A stretch of 64,000 nucleotides of DNA, from NCBI GenBank assembly GCA_028875245.1, contig JAPPEU010000019.1, positions 62,001-126,000 of the forward strand, read 5' to 3'. Within the stretch, counting starts at the first letter, position 1. Each line of letters begins with the position of its first letter. The notes beneath the pieces are model-generated. The model ran no database searches, was not told the origin of the DNA, and worked only from the letters and a program-made list of their open reading frames with translations. Source of the stretch: Chloroflexota bacterium. Lineage in GTDB: Bacteria > Chloroflexota > Anaerolineae > Aggregatilineales > Phototrophicaceae. The position numbers and the translations under genes were made by a program. Shown piece by piece: positions 25,706 through 34,029 of this stretch.

Positions 25706-25906
25706 GTGACAGTATACGAACTGCTGGAGAAAGCGAAGAAGCTCGATCAGCCGCAGCAGATAGAGTTGATCAAGCTGCTGGTCGACCATTTGGCCAGCCA
25801 GCCGTCAAAGCCGAAGCGCAGCTTATCAGAACTTCAGGGTTTGGGTAAAGAAATCTGGGAAGGCGTTGATGCGCAAGAATACATCAACGAATTGCGCGGC
25901 AAGTAG
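25706..25906 (+). CDS. Small antitoxin-like protein (VapB position)
   Basis: 66 residues from GTG 25706. It opens MTVYELLEKAKKLDQPQQIELIKLL, shown by YELLEKAKKLDQPQQ, and ends EIWEGVDAQEYINELRGK, a pattern seen in short antitoxins of PIN toxins whose C-terminal tail fills the toxin active site. It lies 11 bases upstream of a PIN-domain gene. The assignment rests on size, context and tail resemblance; no clear DNA-binding fold is visible. Confidence 0.7.
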   Translation: MTVYELLEKAKKLDQPQQIELIKLLVDHLASQPSKPKRSLSELQGLGKEIWEGVDAQEYINELRGK

Positions 25907-25917
25907 GATAAGCGGCT

Positions 25918-26367
25918 TTGAAGCGCATAGAAACAGAACTTTTGGTAGTACAACGGCTGTATGTAGATACTGCGCCGCTCATCTATTATGTGGAAGAGAA
26001 CTCAGCTTACGTGGAAATGATGCGCAAAATCGTAAGAACTATTGATGAGACCGATCTGGTTGCGTACAGTTCTGTACTCACATTGGCTGAGGTCCTTGTG
26101 ATGCCGTTTAGAGAGGGAGATCAGCGCCTCATCCGCGCATATCAAGAGATTCTAATCGCAGGCGATGACTATGAGCTCGTTGCCGTTACACCTGAAATTG
26201 CTGTTACAGCAGCGGAGACTCGCGCGCGATACGGTCTGGGCACACCGGACTCACTTCATGTCGCCACGGCAATCGCTACCCATTGCGATGCCATGCTCAC
26301 CAATGACAGCGACATGAAGCGCATAAGTGAGCTTTCGATTCTAATGCTTGATGACCTTGAGCCTTAG
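25918..26367 (+). CDS. PIN-domain ribonuclease toxin (VapC-like)
   Basis: About 149 residues from TTG 25918; no ATG precedes the first active-site residue, so the exact start is uncertain. PIN acidic residues: Asp17 in YVDTAPLIYYVE, Glu58 in TLAEVLV, Asp111 in GTPDSLHVATA and Asp130/Asp132 in LTNDSDMKR. Such toxins cut RNA (often tRNA) when their antitoxin is lost. It forms an operon with the preceding small gene. Confidence 0.88.
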   Translation: MKRIETELLVVQRLYVDTAPLIYYVEENSAYVEMMRKIVRTIDETDLVAYSSVLTLAEVLVMPFREGDQRLIRAYQEILIAGDDYELVAVTPEIAVTAAETRARYGLGTPDSLHVATAIATHCDAMLTNDSDMKRISELSILMLDDLEP

Positions 26368-27395
26368 CCGCTACTTGGTCTGCCTTTCAAATTCTTGAAG
26401 GCGGTCGATTCGAGCATACCTGGGCCATCATTCCCGCCCCAGCGCGCCGGAATTGCGACGACTTCCCGCTCCAGCATTTGATGCGTCTCCATGTCAACAT
26501 GCTGCACGATGTAGCTGCCGCCCGCGCGGGAAGTCAGGCCGACATGTTCGCCAGCGCTGTCGAGCGCGATCAGGTTCATGCCGCCGATATAATCGCCGCC
26601 CAAATCACGCAGATCGAGCATGGCCTGGCGCGCCGCTTCAGCGAGGGGCATGCCCATCTTGAGGTAGAGCACGAGGCTGCGCGCGGTGCCGGCGCGGATC
26701 GCCATTTCGCCCATGCCGGTGCAGCAGCAGGCGCCGTAGCGGTTGTCGGCGTAATTGCCGGCGCCGATGATGGGCGAATCGCCAATGCGCCCCGGATACT
26801 TCCAGGCCCAGCCGCTGGTGCTAACGCCCGAGGCGATGTCGCCGGCGCTGTCGATGGCGATGAAGTTGACCGTGCCCGCGACGCGCTCCGGATCGGTGGC
26901 CAGCTTGACCAGATCGAGCATGGGCGACTCGTCGGTCAACTCAGGGATGTCGTCGGACCGGCGGGCGGCCGACTGCGTAGCCCCTACAGCCGCCAGGCGT
27001 TCACGCCATACCGCCCTGATTTCCTCCGTCAGCATTTCATCCCAGGCTTCCGCGCCGACCTCGCGGGCGAAACGCTCAGCGCCGGCGCCAGCCAGCAGCA
27101 CATGCGGCAGCTTTCGCTCCATGACCTGGCGGGCGACGGAAATGGCGTAGGGGAAGCCGCGCAGCAACGCGACCGCGCCGGAGTTGAGCGCGCTGCCGTC
27201 CATGATGCTGGCGTCTAGCTCGAGCTCGCCCATGATATTTGGGTAGCCGTTGTAACCGACGCTGTGTTCTGCGGGATTGGCTTCGACCGCGCGGATGCCG
27301 ATTTCGACGGCGTCGAGCGCGCTGCCGCCCGCTTTCAAGGTTTGCAGCGCCCGGTCAATGCCAATGGCGCCGTTGCTGCTGGCGATGATCAGCAT
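26364..27395 (-). CDS. N4-(beta-N-acetylglucosaminyl)-L-asparaginase / isoaspartyl peptidase family
   Basis: 343 residues of the Ntn-hydrolase T2 family. The autocleavage site is Gly-Thr at Thr175 in AGTVNFIAID; Thr175 becomes the N-terminal nucleophile of the beta subunit. Conserved stretches include VGYNGYPNIMGELELD, STSGWAWKYPGRIGDSPI (seen as GWAWKYPGRIGDSP) and GNYADNRYGACCCTGMGE. This pattern fits glycosylasparaginase, which releases the sugar from glycosylated asparagine. GGAGG precedes ATG 27395. It lies downstream of the GH116 gene on the same strand, consistent with glycoconjugate scavenging. Its 3' end overlaps the convergent PIN gene by 4 bases. Confidence 0.9.
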   Translation of the reverse strand: MLIIASSNGAIGIDRALQTLKAGGSALDAVEIGIRAVEANPAEHSVGYNGYPNIMGELELDASIMDGSALNSGAVALLRGFPYAISVARQVMERKLPHVLLAGAGAERFAREVGAEAWDEMLTEEIRAVWRERLAAVGATQSAARRSDDIPELTDESPMLDLVKLATDPERVAGTVNFIAIDSAGDIASGVSTSGWAWKYPGRIGDSPIIGAGNYADNRYGACCCTGMGEMAIRAGTARSLVLYLKMGMPLAEAARQAMLDLRDLGGDYIGGMNLIALDSAGEHVGLTSRAGGSYIVQHVDMETHQMLEREVVAIPARWGGNDGPGMLESTAFKNLKGRPSSG

Positions 27396-27490
27396 CGGGG
27401 GCGACCTCCGTATTTGCTCATGTCACCGCAACCCCGCGCGAGTCACAATTCGGCTCGCACAAAATAATGAACTCTGCACAGCGAGAACGT

Positions 27491-27566
27491 GTAAGGGCGA
27501 CCAACCTGGTCGCCCGTCGCAGCTAAAGGATGCGCTTTCGGGCGACTTGATAAGTCGCCCCTACAA
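27491..27566. repeat. Pair of GGGCGA...TCGCCC palindromes
   Basis: AAGGGCGACCAACCTGGTCGCCC (27493-27515) and GGGCGACTTGATAAGTCGCCC (about 27540-27560, ending CTAC) are two adjacent perfect hairpins in the gap between the glycosylasparaginase and GH116 genes; arms are GGGCGACC/GGTCGCCC and GGGCGACTT/AAGTCGCCC. Confidence 0.75.
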
Positions 27567-27624
27567 ATATCGCAATGATTGCAGATGAAATTTGGCAGGT
27601 TCATAAATAAGAGAACGCAGAGAG
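27563..27624. repeat. 60-bp dispersed repeat (copy 1)
   Basis: Contains ATGATTGCAGATG, AATTTGGCAGGTTCAT and AATAAGAGAACGCAGAGA. An inverted near-copy lies at 55703-55767. It abuts a GTAGGGGCG-type palindrome in both places. Confidence 0.75.
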
Positions 27625-27644
27625 CGCGGAGAACTGCGCGTCCT

Positions 27645-30284
27645 TTATGCGCTCACTTGGAATTGAAGCGCGTCGCCCTTTTTGAGGGTCCGCCCCTGCG
27701 CAAATGAGACCGCGCCCAAGCCAGTCAAGGCGAATTCGCGGAAGCTGATTTCGCCGCCCGCAACAGAAAAGGCCACATCGCAACCGCCATCGTCGGTCGG
27801 GCTGAGCGCGCAAGTTCCCCAAGCATAGCCGCTTGACCAAAAGTGTTGGCGGCTTTCGCTGGGCGCGGCAAAGCGGATCCTCCGGTCGACGGCGGAGAAG
27901 TGGAAACCCGTCAGCGCCAGGATGGCCGCCCAGCTCGCCATCGCGCGCGCATAGTGGTGGCCGCATTCGGCTTCGTCGAAGGGGTTGCGACGTTTGCCAT
28001 CGTAGCGGTCGCGTATGGCGCTGATGCACTTCAGCCCGTTGTCGATATCGCCTTCGTAGAGCATGCCGACGGCGGCGGTGTATTCGAAGCCGGTCATCAC
28101 CTCGTTATAGTAGGGGAAGGGCCGGGCCGGCCTGTCCCCGCGCGGATAGGTGGCCATCAGCAGGGCTGATTCATCGTTGAGCACGTAGGAGCGCATGTGG
28201 TTGAAATGACCGTACATATTTTCCTTGAAGTTGAAGCGCATGATGCTGCCCAGGGTCTGCTTGACATTATTTTCGTCCAAGAGATAGCCGAGGCCGCAGA
28301 CGTGGGCCAGGAATTGCCCGACCAGTTGATCAACCAGGCAGCCGGCGCCCAGTTGGAGAACGGGCTCGCTCGGGTCGGCGGCGCCCATCGTGCTCATCAA
28401 CATGCCGAGCACGGCATCGACGCCTGAGGCCGGGCGAATCTCGTGCTCATAATAATCGCCGTTGAAGAGATTGGCGTCGATCCAGGCGCTGCCTTGTTCA
28501 TAGAGACGGCGGCAGTCAGCGGCGAAATCGCCGTCGTCCAGGTGGCGCGCCATCTCTTCCATCGCTCGCAAGGCGCCCAGATACCAGATGCCCATCTGCG
28601 GGTTCGGGCCATAATACTCGACATCCATCGTATTGTGCTGGCAGCCTTCCATGACGCCGTCTTTATCGGCGTCCCAGCCGCCGGGCAGCCAACAGAATTC
28701 CAGCGCTTTGCGCGCGTTGGGCCAGATCCGCCGCAGCCCCTCGCTATCGCCGGAGAGCTGCCAATCGCGGTAGAGCTTCATGATGCAGCCCATCTGCCCG
28801 TCGGCGGCCGCCAGCGACCAGGATTGCGCATGTTCCAGCGGCAGGTCGACGCGAAAGCTCATGCCGCCGTCGCCGCGCGTGGCATAGTTGAATTCGACCT
28901 CGCGCATGCCCAGCGCCAGGTCCCCAAAGAGGAAGCCGGTGGCTTGCTCATAATTCCATACATGTGTGCAGGAACCGAAGCAGCAGCCCGCTGTATCGTC
29001 ACAGCCTTCCCAGCCGAACATGAAGCCGTCCGGCGTGCGGAAAACCGTCTGCGAGCGCAGCGTGCTCAGGTTGAAGAGGGCGGCTTCCTTGACCACGGCC
29101 GGCAGGTCGCTCTCGCAGACGCCGTTCACAAAGGCCTTGGTATCCGCCTCCAGCCAGTTGAGATTCTTGGCGGTATAGGCGGCCGCTTCCCAGGCATCGG
29201 CGTATTGCGTCGCGTAATAATTGCCGATGCGCGCACCGGTTTGAATCGGGCTTTGCGGGTGATTGACGCCGGCTTCTTTCCAGGTTGTGCGATTGGGGAA
29301 ATGCCAGCTGAGGAAGAATGTCACCGATGCGGCGCCATTTGCCGGGACGCGCAGGGAGACGCAAAGTGAGCCGGTCGGGTCGTCCTTGTTGTCGCGTTCT
29401 CGTTCTTCCAGCCGCCCGTCTTCGCTGAAGTCGTCCCAGAAATCAAGCAGGGAGTCTCCCCAGCTGTAATTAGCCCAAGCGGTGCGATGGGTGATGCCAT
29501 CCTCCCCATCGGGATGGGGAACGACACCCCCCTCAGTCCCCCCATCGGGATGGGGAACGACACCCCCCTCAGTCCCCCCATCGGGATGGGGGGAAGCTTG
29601 ACTTCCGCGCGGGCGAGGTGTTGTCAAGGCGAGCGTGCCCCATTGCGGCGCGTCGGCGTCGACGCCGGCTGAGGCCATGAGGATGCCGGCCAGCCCGTCC
29701 GCCTCGCGATAGCTGTTGTGATTGTCCTTGGCTTGGCCGCTCGTGCCGTCGGCGCCGATGAAGTTCTGCAGGTTGCCACAGACAGCCGCTTCGATGTCGG
29801 CGTCGCTGTCATTGATCAAGCTGTAGCGCAAAATGGCGACCGGGATGCCGCTGTTGTCGCTGTCCGCCGGGATCAAAGGGTTAAAGGCTTGCAGCTTGAT
29901 GTTGAGCGGGACGTCTTCGTCGCTGAGCGTGACCTGGCCAAAGGGGTAAGCCGCTTCAAAGCTGCACTGCCGGAAGCGGGGCAGGCCGTGATTAGGCATG
30001 GTGGCGCCGCGCGCGCCCTCATAATCCGCCGGTGGAATGACCCCCTCAAGCGCGTGAGCCGTCTTGGTCCCGTCAGCCGACCGCGTGTACAGGCAGAAGA
30101 ATGTCTGCTGCAAATCGAAGCCCTTGGCTGGGCGGTTGACGATCTCCCAGTCATGCAGGTTGCCGCGCCCGCCCAATGAGACGACGCCGGCGCCGATGCC
30201 GCCGAGTGGCAGGCCGATCTGGCGCAGATGATCTTGATCGTACTTAACTAACGAGGGATAGTCAGCGCCGTTCAGTTCTGTCAT
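27645..30284 (-). CDS. GH116 glycosidase (non-lysosomal glucosylceramidase / GBA2-like)
   Basis: 879 residues. The N-terminal half has the GBA2 beta-sandwich opening (LGGIGAGVVSLGGRGNLHDWEIVNRP, recognisable by PLGGIGAGVVSLG). The C-terminal (alpha/alpha)6 half shows WEGCDDTAGCCFGSCTHVWN, where CTHVWNYEQA is a family hallmark, and later CQHNTMDVEYYGPNPQMG. It hydrolyses beta-glucosides such as glucosylceramide. No signal peptide is visible. It is last in a minus-strand cluster of binding protein and two permeases, so the imported sugar conjugate is probably its substrate. Oddity: residues about 230-262 consist of a 12-residue direct repeat (PHPDGGTEGGVV) encoded by a C-rich DNA repeat. Confidence 0.92.
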   Translation of the reverse strand: MTELNGADYPSLVKYDQDHLRQIGLPLGGIGAGVVSLGGRGNLHDWEIVNRPAKGFDLQQTFFCLYTRSADGTKTAHALEGVIPPADYEGARGATMPNHGLPRFRQCSFEAAYPFGQVTLSDEDVPLNIKLQAFNPLIPADSDNSGIPVAILRYSLINDSDADIEAAVCGNLQNFIGADGTSGQAKDNHNSYREADGLAGILMASAGVDADAPQWGTLALTTPRPRGSQASPHPDGGTEGGVVPHPDGGTEGGVVPHPDGEDGITHRTAWANYSWGDSLLDFWDDFSEDGRLEERERDNKDDPTGSLCVSLRVPANGAASVTFFLSWHFPNRTTWKEAGVNHPQSPIQTGARIGNYYATQYADAWEAAAYTAKNLNWLEADTKAFVNGVCESDLPAVVKEAALFNLSTLRSQTVFRTPDGFMFGWEGCDDTAGCCFGSCTHVWNYEQATGFLFGDLALGMREVEFNYATRGDGGMSFRVDLPLEHAQSWSLAAADGQMGCIMKLYRDWQLSGDSEGLRRIWPNARKALEFCWLPGGWDADKDGVMEGCQHNTMDVEYYGPNPQMGIWYLGALRAMEEMARHLDDGDFAADCRRLYEQGSAWIDANLFNGDYYEHEIRPASGVDAVLGMLMSTMGAADPSEPVLQLGAGCLVDQLVGQFLAHVCGLGYLLDENNVKQTLGSIMRFNFKENMYGHFNHMRSYVLNDESALLMATYPRGDRPARPFPYYNEVMTGFEYTAAVGMLYEGDIDNGLKCISAIRDRYDGKRRNPFDEAECGHHYARAMASWAAILALTGFHFSAVDRRIRFAAPSESRQHFWSSGYAWGTCALSPTDDGGCDVAFSVAGGEISFREFALTGLGAVSFAQGRTLKKGDALQFQVSA
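29500..29592. repeat. 36-bp tandem repeat inside the GH116 gene
   Basis: CATCGGGATGGGGAACGACA followed by CCCCCCTCAGTCCCCC recurs at positions 29507, 29543 and 29579, a period of 36 bp (12 codons), with the third copy partial. The DNA resembles the C-rich intergenic palindromes rather than the surrounding coding sequence. Confidence 0.85.
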
Positions 30285-30320
30285 TTCGTCCAGACCTCTA
30301 TTGTGAATGAAGCGATTTTC

Positions 30321-31208
30321 TTAGCCTTTCAATCCGCTGCGCGTCAATGCCTCGATGATCCAGCGCTGGGCCGCGAGGAAAACGAAAAGCACCGGCAGGA
30401 TCGCCATGGTGACGGCCGCCATGACCACTGATGGATTGCCCGAGCCCATGTAGCCGGTCAAGAGGGCGATGCCTTGGGGCAGGGTCATCTTGTGCCATGA
30501 ATTCAGGAAAACCAGCGGCAGAAAATAAGCGTTCCAGGTCGCGTTGAAGGTGATGATGCCGAGTGTGGCCATCGCCGGGCCCGCCAGCGGCAGGGCGATT
30601 TGGAAGAAGGAGCGGACATGACCGGCGCCGTCGACGCGGGCCGCGTCGAAGAGTTCCTGCGGCATCTGCTTGAAAAACTGCCGCATCAGGAAGACGCCGA
30701 ATGCGCTGATGAGCCCGGGCAAAATGATCGCCAGCGGGTTGTCAATCAAGTTCAGATCGCGCATCAGCAGGAAAATAGGAATGATTGTCACCTGAAATGG
30801 CACCATCAGCGAGCCAAGCAATAGCAGGAAGAGCAGGTCGCGCCCCGGAAAGCGCAAGCGGGCGAAGGCGTAACCGGCGAGCGAGCAGGTGACAAGCTGG
30901 CCGACTGTGACCGCCACGGTGATGCGCATGCTGTTGATGAAGAGGTCAACAAAAGGCACGCTCGATTCAAAAGGCGCGACATAATTCTCCCAGCTGAATT
31001 TTGTCGGCAACCAGGCGGGCGGCAGTTGGAAGCTTTCGTGCGTCGGGCGCAGGGAGGTGGAAAACATCCAAGCCAGCGGCATCAAGACCAGGATGGCGGC
31101 GATGGTCAGAATCGCGTAAGAGAAGATATCGCCGATATTGACAGGTTTCCTGCCTTTTGCCGGCGATGGCTTCGCTTGCTTGAAGGCGGGCGCTTGCGTC
31201 TGTGCCAT
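30321..31208 (-). CDS. Carbohydrate ABC transporter permease, MalG type
   Basis: 295 residues, six helices. The first helix follows a polar leader (ILVLMPLAWMFSTSLRP). The EAA loop reads ELFDAARVDGAGHVRSFFQIALPLAGPA, identified by FDAARVDGAGHVRSF. The C-terminus IEALTRSGLKG is typical of CUT1 permeases. It forms the channel with the MalF-type protein encoded 12 bases upstream. Confidence 0.94.
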   Translation of the reverse strand: MAQTQAPAFKQAKPSPAKGRKPVNIGDIFSYAILTIAAILVLMPLAWMFSTSLRPTHESFQLPPAWLPTKFSWENYVAPFESSVPFVDLFINSMRITVAVTVGQLVTCSLAGYAFARLRFPGRDLLFLLLLGSLMVPFQVTIIPIFLLMRDLNLIDNPLAIILPGLISAFGVFLMRQFFKQMPQELFDAARVDGAGHVRSFFQIALPLAGPAMATLGIITFNATWNAYFLPLVFLNSWHKMTLPQGIALLTGYMGSGNPSVVMAAVTMAILPVLFVFLAAQRWIIEALTRSGLKG

Positions 31209-31220
31209 AGTTCAGTCCAC

Positions 31221-32129
31221 CTATTCGTAATGAACCCAGCGGCGGCTGATCCAGAATTGCAGGGCGGTCAATATCAGGATGATGGCGAAGAGGGTCATGG
31301 ATACGGCGGCGGCGTAACCCATATTGAAGGTTCGGAATGCGATTTCGTATACGTAGAGCACGACGCTTCTGGTGGCGTCGCCGGGGCCGCCTTGGGTGAG
31401 CACGATGATCGTATCGAAGACTTGCAGCGCGCCGATCATGAAAATGACGAGGATGAAGAAAATGGTCGGGCTTAGCAAGGGAATGGTGATGCGGAAGAAG
31501 AGCTGGCGTTCGTTGGCGCCGTCGAGCTGCGCCGCTTCGTAGTATTCGTTGGGGATGCTCTGCAAGCCGGCCAGGAAAACCAGCATGGCGAAGCCGGTAT
31601 TCTTCCAGACATCGAGGATGATGATGGCCGCCATCGCCCAATGCGCGTTGCTCAGCCAGGGTATCGGCTCGACGCCAAAAACGCCGAGGTAATAATTGAT
31701 GACGCCGGTATCCTGCTGATAGAGGAAGCGCCAGATGACCGCGATGTAGGTATGCGCGATGAGCACGGGGAAGAAAAAGACCGAGCGATACAGGTTGCGC
31801 ATCAATATGGGCAGACGCCGGTTGAGCATAACGGCCAGGATCAAACCGATGCCGGCGTTGAAGAAGACGGCGAAGAGGGTGAAGATGATGGTATTGATAT
31901 AGGCGATCCGCAGGCGGGCATCGGCGAACATCTGGACATAATTTTCCAGGCCGACGTAGGTCGAGCCGCGCAACAGGCTGAATTCCTGAAAACTGATGCG
32001 CACGGATTCGATCAGGGGATAGAGTATGAAAATGCTGAAGCCGATATAAGTAGGCAATATGAACATGTAGCCCACGAAAGCCTCGCGGCGCTTGGGCGTC
32101 AATTCGGGCAAGAGACCGCTCTTTTGCAT
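31221..32129 (-). CDS. Carbohydrate ABC transporter permease, MalF type
   Basis: About 302 residues from ATG 32129 (a TTG two codons earlier is less likely). Six helices with the opening FVGYMFILPTYIGFSIFILYPLI, identified by YMFILPTYIGF, and the EAA loop NEYYEAAQLDGANERQLFFRITIPLL, identified by YYEAAQLDGANERQ. Second gene of the binding protein-MalF-MalG-GH116 cluster. Confidence 0.94.
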   Translation of the reverse strand: MQKSGLLPELTPKRREAFVGYMFILPTYIGFSIFILYPLIESVRISFQEFSLLRGSTYVGLENYVQMFADARLRIAYINTIIFTLFAVFFNAGIGLILAVMLNRRLPILMRNLYRSVFFFPVLIAHTYIAVIWRFLYQQDTGVINYYLGVFGVEPIPWLSNAHWAMAAIIILDVWKNTGFAMLVFLAGLQSIPNEYYEAAQLDGANERQLFFRITIPLLSPTIFFILVIFMIGALQVFDTIIVLTQGGPGDATRSVVLYVYEIAFRTFNMGYAAAVSMTLFAIILILTALQFWISRRWVHYE

Positions 32130-32167
32130 ATTCAATCTGTCGTTCGCGCGAATTCAGCGCGACCTTT

Positions 32168-32310
32168 CCCCATCCCCGGCCCCTTCCCCCATGAGAAGGA
32201 AGGGGCTGCCATCAACTGTCGTCAATAATGCAACGAAAGCCCCTCCCTCTCAATGGGTCGCGTAGACCAGACCGCCGACACTGACCGCCGGGGAGGGCTA
32301 AGGGGTGGGG
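32168..32310. repeat. C-rich/G-rich palindromic intergenic repeats
   Basis: CCCCATCCCCGGCCCCTTCC ... GAAGGAAGGGGC (32168-32210) and AAGCCCCTCCCTCTC ... GGGGAGGGCTAAGGGGTGGG (32236-32308) lie in the 200-base gap between the permease and binding-protein genes. Same class as 3497 and 22963. Confidence 0.65.
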
Positions 32311-32337
32311 GTGTTGTGGTCGATTTCGTCGGTTGCT

Positions 32338-33666
32338 CTATCCGTCGGCCAGGCGTTCAGCCAGCTTGTCCATCGCGGCGGACAACTCGATATGAGCCGC
32401 TTCGAGACCCTGCTCGGCGGTCACGGAGTTGGCCATGATCTGACTCATGTGCCGCATGAAGATACTTTCGACCTCGGCGAAGTTCGCCGGCGACGGCACG
32501 GGCTTGATGTCTTCCAGGCTGCCGAAGAAACGGTGGGCGTTGGCCGGGAAGCTGTTGAAGAGCTCGTTCTCGGTGGCGCTGCGGCGCGCGGGCAGGGATG
32601 TGCCGACGGCGACCGCTTCCAGATCCGTTTCGAAAGCGGCCAGATCCTTGATCAATTCGAGCGCCAGCGGGACGTTCTCGGTCGTCTTGGAGACGGCCCA
32701 GCCGCCGGAACCGAAGACGGTCGTGCCCTTCCTGTTGCGCGGCCAAGGCGTGATATCGACATCTTTGTAGCCGGTGGTGACGTAAGTGTCGAAGGGCCAG
32801 CGCCCGGCGCCGGTCATGGCGATTGTGCCGGCCGGGAAGAGCTCGTAAGGGTTGACGCCTTCGACCGACGGGGCGACGCCATGCTCATGCACCAGCGAGT
32901 GCACGAACTTGACCGATTCCAGCATCTTGGGGTCGTCCAGGTTGGATTGCGACCAATCCGCTGTCAAGGTTGATGTATCGTTGGTGTGCCACCAGGGCGT
33001 CAGACCGAAGTTAAAGAAAGGAATGGCGAAGCCGAATTGTTTGTCGCCGCCTTCACCTGTGGTGAGGATGGATGCGGTCTCCAGGAAGTCTTCCCAGGTC
33101 CAATCCACCGCTGGCGGATCCAGGCCCGCTTCTTCAAACTTCACCGGATTGTAGTGGATGATCATATTGTTCCACTCGCGGGTGAAGTAGTAAGTCTGGC
33201 CGTCCGCGCCTTTGAGCGCGTTATGCAGCACCGGCTCCACCTCATCGACGATCGCCGCCAGCTCTTCATCGGCCGCGATGGCGTCGTCCATCGGCAGGAC
33301 GAGGTCTTCAAATATCGTTTCGCGCGTGCCTTCGATGGCGATGGCGATGATATCGGTTTTCAGGCCGCTGGCGGCGCGCAGCTTCAGGTTGGTGATGTAG
33401 TGGCCCCAGCCTTCGGGCCAGGGAATGTAGAGGTCTTCAACGAGGACGTTGGGGTAACGCTCGTTGAAGCGGGCGATAGCGTTGCCGAACATGCGCTGCT
33501 GCTCGGTTCCGCCGAAGTTGTAGATGACCAGGTGGCCGGCGGTATCGCCTGGCGGCGCTTGCGCGAGCGCCGTACCGAGCGGCATGCCGTAAGTGGCGGC
33601 AAAGGCGGCGGCGCTGCCCATGCCGGTGTACTTCAAAAAGTCTCGCCGAGAAAGCTTGCCCGACAT
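32338..33666 (-). CDS. Extracellular sugar-binding protein with Tat leader
   Basis: 442 residues from ATG 33666, chosen for the AGGGAG just upstream and because it starts MSGKLSRRDFLKYTG, a twin-arginine export signal, followed by a hydrophobic stretch to about residue 37. The mature protein has family-1 binding-protein features (HLVIYNFGGTEQQRMFGNAI; REWNNMIIHYNPVKFEEAGL; GTIAMTGAGRWPFDTYV). It supplies ligand to the MalF/MalG-type permeases downstream. The ligand is likely a glycoside, judged from the GH116 gene in the cluster. Confidence 0.93.
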   Translation of the reverse strand: MSGKLSRRDFLKYTGMGSAAAFAATYGMPLGTALAQAPPGDTAGHLVIYNFGGTEQQRMFGNAIARFNERYPNVLVEDLYIPWPEGWGHYITNLKLRAASGLKTDIIAIAIEGTRETIFEDLVLPMDDAIAADEELAAIVDEVEPVLHNALKGADGQTYYFTREWNNMIIHYNPVKFEEAGLDPPAVDWTWEDFLETASILTTGEGGDKQFGFAIPFFNFGLTPWWHTNDTSTLTADWSQSNLDDPKMLESVKFVHSLVHEHGVAPSVEGVNPYELFPAGTIAMTGAGRWPFDTYVTTGYKDVDITPWPRNRKGTTVFGSGGWAVSKTTENVPLALELIKDLAAFETDLEAVAVGTSLPARRSATENELFNSFPANAHRFFGSLEDIKPVPSPANFAEVESIFMRHMSQIMANSVTAEQGLEAAHIELSAAMDKLAERLADG

Positions 33667-33758
33667 ATCTTTACTCCCTCTTGCTAATAGAAAACGATGA
33701 TAAGCGTACTCTCGCAATTATATCGCGGCGATAGCATGTTGCAAGCAACTCATTCTGC

Positions 33759-33895
33759 GGAAGTGTATCCCTTTCGGTGGAAACAAAAAAACTTTACCAC
33801 CGAGGACACCGAGAAACGTAGACTATATGCAATTTCTTTGTGTCCTTCTTTCCTTTGTGGTGAAAATGAATTTCAACCGAATTCGATACACTACC
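33759..33895. mobile_element. 137-bp MITE, copy 1
   Basis: Ends are 11-bp imperfect inverted repeats, GGAAGTGTATC and GATACACTACC (10 of 11 pair). It is flanked by the 8-bp direct repeat CATTCTGC at 33751-33758 and 33896-33903. The interior is a long imperfect hairpin built around ACCACCGAGGACACCGAGAAA-like and TTTCTTTGTGTCCTTC-like arms. Copy 2 at 54074-54210 has the same length with two mismatches. It lies in the gap between the divergent binding-protein and acetyl-CoA synthetase genes and contains no gene. Confidence 0.92.
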
Positions 33896-33943
33896 CATTC
33901 TGCGATTGCCCTGTCCTGTCATCAATTTGAAGCAAGGCGCGGG

Positions 33944-33973
33944 TTTCGAGATGAGAGGCCTATCGTCTATAAT
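33944..33973 (+). promoter_or_regulatory. Possible promoter for the acetyl-CoA synthetase gene
   Basis: A perfect TATAAT at 33968-33973 with a weak TTTCGA 18 bases upstream, 56 bases before the ATG at 34030. Confidence 0.4.
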
Positions 33974-34029
33974 AGCGGCGTGAAAAGGAATCGGGCGCGA
34001 CCCTAATGCCTGACTTGAAGGAGCTAATG

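Noticed and set aside
29500-29592. A short CRISPR-like array
   Set aside because: The 36-bp units are contiguous with no unique spacers, occur under three times and lie in a coding frame.
33697-33930. Reading frame encoding a 77-residue product with NFTTEDTEKRRLYAISLC
   Set aside because: It is a translation of the 137-bp MITE; the same peptide appears from copy 2 at 53991-54251. Inverted ends and target duplications show it is a mobile repeat, not a gene.
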